DNA of 16,175 nucleotides from contig CALMXN010000306.1 of NCBI GenBank assembly GCA_937871145.1, positions 1 to 16,175 on the forward strand, read 5' to 3'. The translations under genes were made by a program, and so were the position numbers. Under the pieces are notes generated by a model. That model did no database searches. It was not told the origin of the DNA and saw only the letters and a program-made list of their open reading frames with translations. Shown piece after piece: positions 13,534-16,175 of this stretch; position 1 is the stretch's first letter, and each line of letters opens with the position of its first letter. This DNA is from an uncultured Clostridia bacterium. GTDB taxonomy: Bacteria > Bacillota > Clostridia > Oscillospirales > Ruminococcaceae.

Positions 13534-14913
13534 TTATCCTCCTATTTCAGAAAGCTTTTTGGTAAGTTTTCTTGCAACCTTATAAACGTCACCGCAACCA
13601 AGTGTTATAACAAGGTCACCCTTCTGAACATTTTGTGCAACATAATCCACTACTTCATCAAAGGTATTATACCATACACAGCCAGGAATTTTATCACATA
13701 AGTCCTTTGCATAAATATTATATGTGTTTTTCTCACGTGAACCCATTATTTCAGTAAGAACAACCTTATCTGCAATCTGGAGGACTTCTGCAAAATCATC
13801 AAGAAGCAGATATGTTCTTGAATATGTGAAAGGCTGATGCACAGCCCATACACGCTTAAAGTCAAGAGTTTTAGCAGCCTTTAAGGTCACAGCAATTTCA
13901 GCAGGATGATGTGCATAGTCATCAACAATAGTTACTCCATTGATTTCAGCAACTTTTTCAAATCTTCTTCCTGCACCGTGGAATGTCTGAAGTCCGAGTG
14001 CTATGCCTTGTGTGCTTACGCCACTATACAAAGCAGCCGCACATGCAGCTGTTGCATTAAGTACATTGTGTCTGCCAGGAACGTGAATAGATAATTCACA
14101 AAGCTTTTCACCCTTATGATACAAATCAAAGTCAGTCTGCATTCCTGACGTTTTTGTAATTATTGGGTAATAATCATTGGTTTCTTTAAAACCAAATGTT
14201 ATGATATCCTTATCTTTTATACCGTTTACAGCCTTCAATGTGTTCGAATCGTCACCATTTATTACAAGGCATTTTGATGTAAGATTACAGAATTTTCTAA
14301 AAGATTTAATAATGTTATCTAAAGTTTTAAAATAGTCCAAATGATCTTCATCTATATTTAGTATAATAGATATATTCGGTGAAAGTTTTAGGAACGTGTC
14401 AACAAATTCACACGCTTCACAAACCAATGTTTCACTTTTTCCAGATCTTCCGCTTCCGCCGATGCTTGGAAGCTTCCCGCCGATAACACATGAAAGGTCA
14501 ACGCCTTCTTCAATAAACATCTGTACAAGCATTGAGGTAGTTGTTGTTTTTCCGTGTGTACCACTTACACAGACTGCATTATTATACCAGGTTGATACAA
14601 GGCCAAGAAGTTCACTTCTTTCCAATACTGGAACTCCTGAATTTTTTGCTGCAATAAGCTCTGGATTGTCACTCATTATAGCTGCTGTGTGAACAATTAA
14701 GTCTGCACCTTTTATATTTTCTGCTGCCTGTCCAAGAAAAACCGGAATTCCCATTTTTCTTACAGCTTCAAGCGTTTCTGTTTCATTATTATCGGAACCT
14801 GTCAGATAATATCCCTGTGAATGTAGAATCTGAGCAAGAGGATACATCCCAGATCCGCCTATTCCTATAAAATGAATATGTTTTTTGCCGTTTAAAATAG
14901 CATTGTCTATCAA
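13534..14913 (-). CDS. murC: UDP-N-acetylmuramate--L-alanine ligase
   Basis: A 459-residue cytoplasmic enzyme that joins L-alanine to UDP-N-acetylmuramic acid with ATP, the first peptide-adding step of peptidoglycan synthesis. The N-terminal UDP-sugar domain shows HFIGIGGSGMYPLA (14-27). The ATP loop is GTHGKTTTT (118-126). The central domain carries EACEFVDTFL and LNIDEDHLDYFK, and the C-terminal domain HNVLNATAACA and DDYAHHPAEI, the MurC form of the Mur ligase signature. The start is TTG 14913, with CAGGG seven bases upstream; the next Met (23) is inside the first glycine loop. lexA follows with a one-base gap. spoVG is divergent upstream. Confidence 0.96.
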   Translation of the reverse strand: MIDNAILNGKKHIHFIGIGGSGMYPLAQILHSQGYYLTGSDNNETETLEAVRKMGIPVFLGQAAENIKGADLIVHTAAIMSDNPELIAAKNSGVPVLERSELLGLVSTWYNNAVCVSGTHGKTTTTSMLVQMFIEEGVDLSCVIGGKLPSIGGSGRSGKSETLVCEACEFVDTFLKLSPNISIILNIDEDHLDYFKTLDNIIKSFRKFCNLTSKCLVINGDDSNTLKAVNGIKDKDIITFGFKETNDYYPIITKTSGMQTDFDLYHKGEKLCELSIHVPGRHNVLNATAACAAALYSGVSTQGIALGLQTFHGAGRRFEKVAEINGVTIVDDYAHHPAEIAVTLKAAKTLDFKRVWAVHQPFTYSRTYLLLDDFAEVLQIADKVVLTEIMGSREKNTYNIYAKDLCDKIPGCVWYNTFDEVVDYVAQNVQKGDLVITLGCGDVYKVARKLTKKLSEIGG

Positions 14914-15055
14914 AATTCAGCCCTGCTCTCTAATCTTAATAATATATTATTAACTATATTATATTACAACTACACAAGAAAATAAACACTTTTTTATTAC
15001 TGTTTGAATATCTTTGTAAAAAATGTTGAATAATATTTCAAAGGAGATGTGATTA

Positions 15056-15343
15056 ATGACAATTACCGACATTAGAATCAGAAAAATAATTCCAGAAGGA
15101 AGACTTCGTGGTGTAATTAGTATTACTATCGATGGACAGCTTGCGGTGCATGACATAAAAATAGTTCAGGGCGATGAGAGGCTTTTTGTAGCAATGCCAA
15201 GCAGAAAAGATGACAGCGGGGTATTCAGAGATATTGTTCACCCAATCACTCCAGAGGCACGCCAACAGATTGAAAGCGAAATCTTAAATGCATTTCTTGC
15301 TGAGGTTGAGGCAAGGGAAAATCAAGTTGAGAACGCAGAATAA
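15056..15343 (+). CDS. spoVG: SpoVG, RNA/DNA-binding regulator
   Basis: A 95-residue protein of normal SpoVG length, nearly family-consensus: ITDIRIRKI, LRGVISITIDGQLAVHDIKIV, LFVAMPSRKDDSGVFRDIVHPI and TPEARQQIESEIL. SpoVG is a site-specific nucleic-acid-binding protein that, in Bacillus, Listeria and Staphylococcus, affects sporulation, division or virulence genes. AAGGAG precedes the ATG by about ten bases. The short intergenic stretch 14914-15055 is shared with murC on the other strand; I could not pick a convincing promoter, and a sigma-H-like GAAT near 15028 lacks its -35 partner. A strong terminator follows. Confidence 0.95.
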   Translation: MTITDIRIRKIIPEGRLRGVISITIDGQLAVHDIKIVQGDERLFVAMPSRKDDSGVFRDIVHPITPEARQQIESEILNAFLAEVEARENQVENAE

Positions 15344-15353
15344 TTAAAAAAAC

Positions 15354-15390
15354 AAAACAGTACGGCAGAACGCTGTACTGTTTTTTCTTT
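15354..15390 (+). terminator. Bidirectional intrinsic terminator after spoVG
   Basis: AAAACAGTACGGC (15354-15366) pairs with GCTGTACTGTTTT (15372-15384), 13 bp with one G-T wobble and loop AGAAC, then more T. On the minus strand the hairpin is followed by GTTTTTTT, so it also ends the DUF2089/membrane protein unit. Confidence 0.92.
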
Positions 15391-15781
15391 AATCTAAATC
15401 CTGAATTGTCATTTTATCAAGTTGTGACTTTTTCTTTATTTTTGAACGGGAAGCAAAGTAGATAAGAAGATATATAAGTGTAGGTATATTTAAAATAAGA
15501 AAGTATATAATTATTCCAACAATATTGACTTCACTTGTTACGGTTGATCTACTTATTATATCACCATTACTGTTTACTTGTTCCTGTATAATCCTAGAAG
15601 GCATCGCTATATTATATGTTTCTATTAATGATATTCCAAGACTTATTACAGGCAATATTAGTCCCAACCATTTATTGCTCTTTCTTGATAAGAAAATCTG
15701 AAGAAATATTAATGCAACTATTATAATCAGCACTAAAGCACACGGAACTATTGCTATTGCAATATTATCCCCAATAACCAC
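15389..15781 (-). CDS. Small three-helix membrane protein, unknown function
   Basis: A 130-residue protein I do not recognise. Helices lie near residues 6-31 (VPCALVLIIIVALIFLQIFL), 38-55 (WLGLILPVISLGISLI) and 86-110 (VNIVGIIIYFLILNIPTLIYLL). A polar loop of about 30 residues lies between the second and third, and the tail is basic (SRSKIKKKSQ). The GTG start lies two bases after the stop of the DUF2089 gene, and its GGAGGAG ribosome site is formed by that gene's last codons, so the two are translationally coupled. By analogy with other HTH-membrane pairs the membrane protein may be the target or the sensor of the regulator; that is inference only. Confidence 0.78.
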   Translation of the reverse strand: MVIGDNIAIAIVPCALVLIIIVALIFLQIFLSRKSNKWLGLILPVISLGISLIETYNIAMPSRIIQEQVNSNGDIISRSTVTSEVNIVGIIIYFLILNIPTLIYLLIYFASRSKIKKKSQLDKMTIQDLD

Positions 15782-15783
15782 TA

Positions 15784-16083
15784 TTACTCCTCCTTATTAA
15801 TTTTTTTATATTCAGTAATTAAAACTTTTGCCGTATTGAAGTCAAGCTTCTCATTGACAGCAAGTCGCTTTATTAATGCAATATACGGCTCGTTGCTAGT
15901 ATCTTCACTTATATTTATTTTCTGAATCAATCTATCCAGGCGAAGTCTTACCGTTGGATAGGATACATTATAATTTTTTGCTACCTCTTTCAGAGATCCT
16001 GATACCATAATAAACTTCTTAATAAAAGAAATATCTTCATCATCAAGTCCGGTCATCCAGTCAGGCATTTCGTTAATTTCCAC
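15784..16083 (-). CDS. DUF2089 family HTH protein
   Basis: A 99-residue protein with the DUF2089 pattern: PDWMTGLDDEDISFIKKFIM (7-26), then VSGSLKEVAKNYNVSYPTVRLRLDRLI (27-53), which reads as a helix-turn-helix with the conserved SYPTVR recognition segment. A helical C-terminal part (about 65-99) follows. It lacks the zinc-ribbon cysteines found at the start of longer DUF2089 proteins. The start is GTG 16083 with GGAGGGGG close upstream; the next Met is residue 6. The promoter is near consensus and lies inside a perfect inverted repeat, so autoregulation is likely. Its partner is the membrane protein directly downstream. Confidence 0.85.
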   Translation of the reverse strand: MEINEMPDWMTGLDDEDISFIKKFIMVSGSLKEVAKNYNVSYPTVRLRLDRLIQKINISEDTSNEPYIALIKRLAVNEKLDFNTAKVLITEYKKINKEE

Positions 16084-16094
16084 ATTACCCCCTC

Positions 16095-16132
16095 CTTTAA
16101 CAATATTAATATAACATTAAATATTGTTAAAG
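16095..16132. promoter_or_regulatory. Perfect 13-bp inverted repeat, likely operator
   Basis: CTTTAACAATATT (16095-16107) and AATATTGTTAAAG (16120-16132) are perfect complements with a 12-bp spacer. They span the -10 and the edge of the -35 of the DUF2089 promoter. Because transcription would start near 16101, the whole repeat is not in the RNA, so a DNA operator fits better than an RNA hairpin. Binding by the DUF2089 protein itself is inferred. Confidence 0.7.
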
Positions 16133-16136
16133 TCAA
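16108..16136 (-). promoter_or_regulatory. Sigma-A type promoter of the DUF2089 unit
   Basis: On the minus strand TTGACT (16131-16136) and TATATT (16108-16113) are exactly 17 nt apart. Both match consensus at five of six positions. The inverted repeat 16095-16132 overlies it. Beyond 16136 the window holds only AT-rich DNA. Confidence 0.8.
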
Positions 16137-16175
16137 TAGCAAAGTTTAATTTAATTTTATTTATTATATTAGTTA

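Noticed and set aside
13420..14692. ORFs on the plus strand opposite lexA and murC
   Set aside because: They have no ribosome sites and no family pattern, and lie wholly within two certain genes of the other strand.
15004..15036. Sigma-H-like promoter for spoVG
   Set aside because: A GAAT -10-like element is present but no AGGA-type -35 lies at the right distance; the evidence is too weak to list.
1..16175. Mobile elements, CRISPR arrays, tRNA or rRNA genes
   Set aside because: I found no transposase or integrase genes, no regularly spaced repeats, and no tRNA or rRNA sequence by eye.

Overview
The window looks like ordinary chromosome of a low-GC, endospore-forming Clostridia, probably of the Ruminococcus/Oscillospiraceae type. 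This placing is inferred from gene content and AT-rich composition: the sporulation genes spoVG, yabP and yabQ, a DivIC/FtsB-like gene, a YabR-like S1 protein, LexA, DUF4321 and DUF2089 proteins, strong Shine-Dalgarno sequences and short intrinsic terminators. I see no phage, IS element, CRISPR array, tRNA or rRNA.

Layout, left to right. 1-916 (-) is the N-terminal part of a membrane-anchored LytR-CpsA-Psr (LCP) protein with degenerate catalytic motifs; it runs off the left edge. 1062-1574 (-) is a SLOG (YpsA/DUF1273) protein. 1666-3231 (+) holds alanine racemase and a small PII-like protein, closed by a strong terminator. 3265-3948 (-) is a lone MacB/LolD-type ABC ATPase. 4109-7160 (+) is a NatA/NatB-type ABC-2 exporter followed by a TraB/GumN lipoprotein gene broken by an in-frame TAA. 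7262-7866 (+) is a TatD-linked radical SAM gene broken by a one-base frameshift. 7909-8850 (-) is an NAD-dependent sugar epimerase-like SDR. A 324-bp gap then carries divergent promoters and a terminator-containing leader. 9175-10116 (+) is a TIGR01212/YtqA radical SAM protein, ending tail to tail with an unrecognised lipoprotein (10113-10736, -).

10881-12564 (+) is the classical yabP-yabQ-divIC-yabR cluster of spore cortex, division and S1-domain genes. A DUF4321 membrane protein follows (12629-12907, +). 12948-14913 (-) is murC with lexA directly behind it. 15056-15343 (+) is spoVG. 15389-16083 (-) is a two-gene unit of a DUF2089 HTH protein and a small membrane protein, driven by a near-consensus promoter embedded in a perfect 13-bp inverted repeat.

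Several genes share a cell-envelope theme: alr makes D-Ala, murC adds L-Ala to UDP-MurNAc, an LCP-like protein, divIC, and the sporulation cortex genes. Five genes use TTG or GTG starts. The observations most worth checking are the two neighbouring gene lesions (6942 and 7487), the inverted-repeat operators at 16095-16132 and 4064-4088, the hairpin/U-tract leader at 9080-9140, and the murC-lexA arrangement. I did not find a convincing new biological system.
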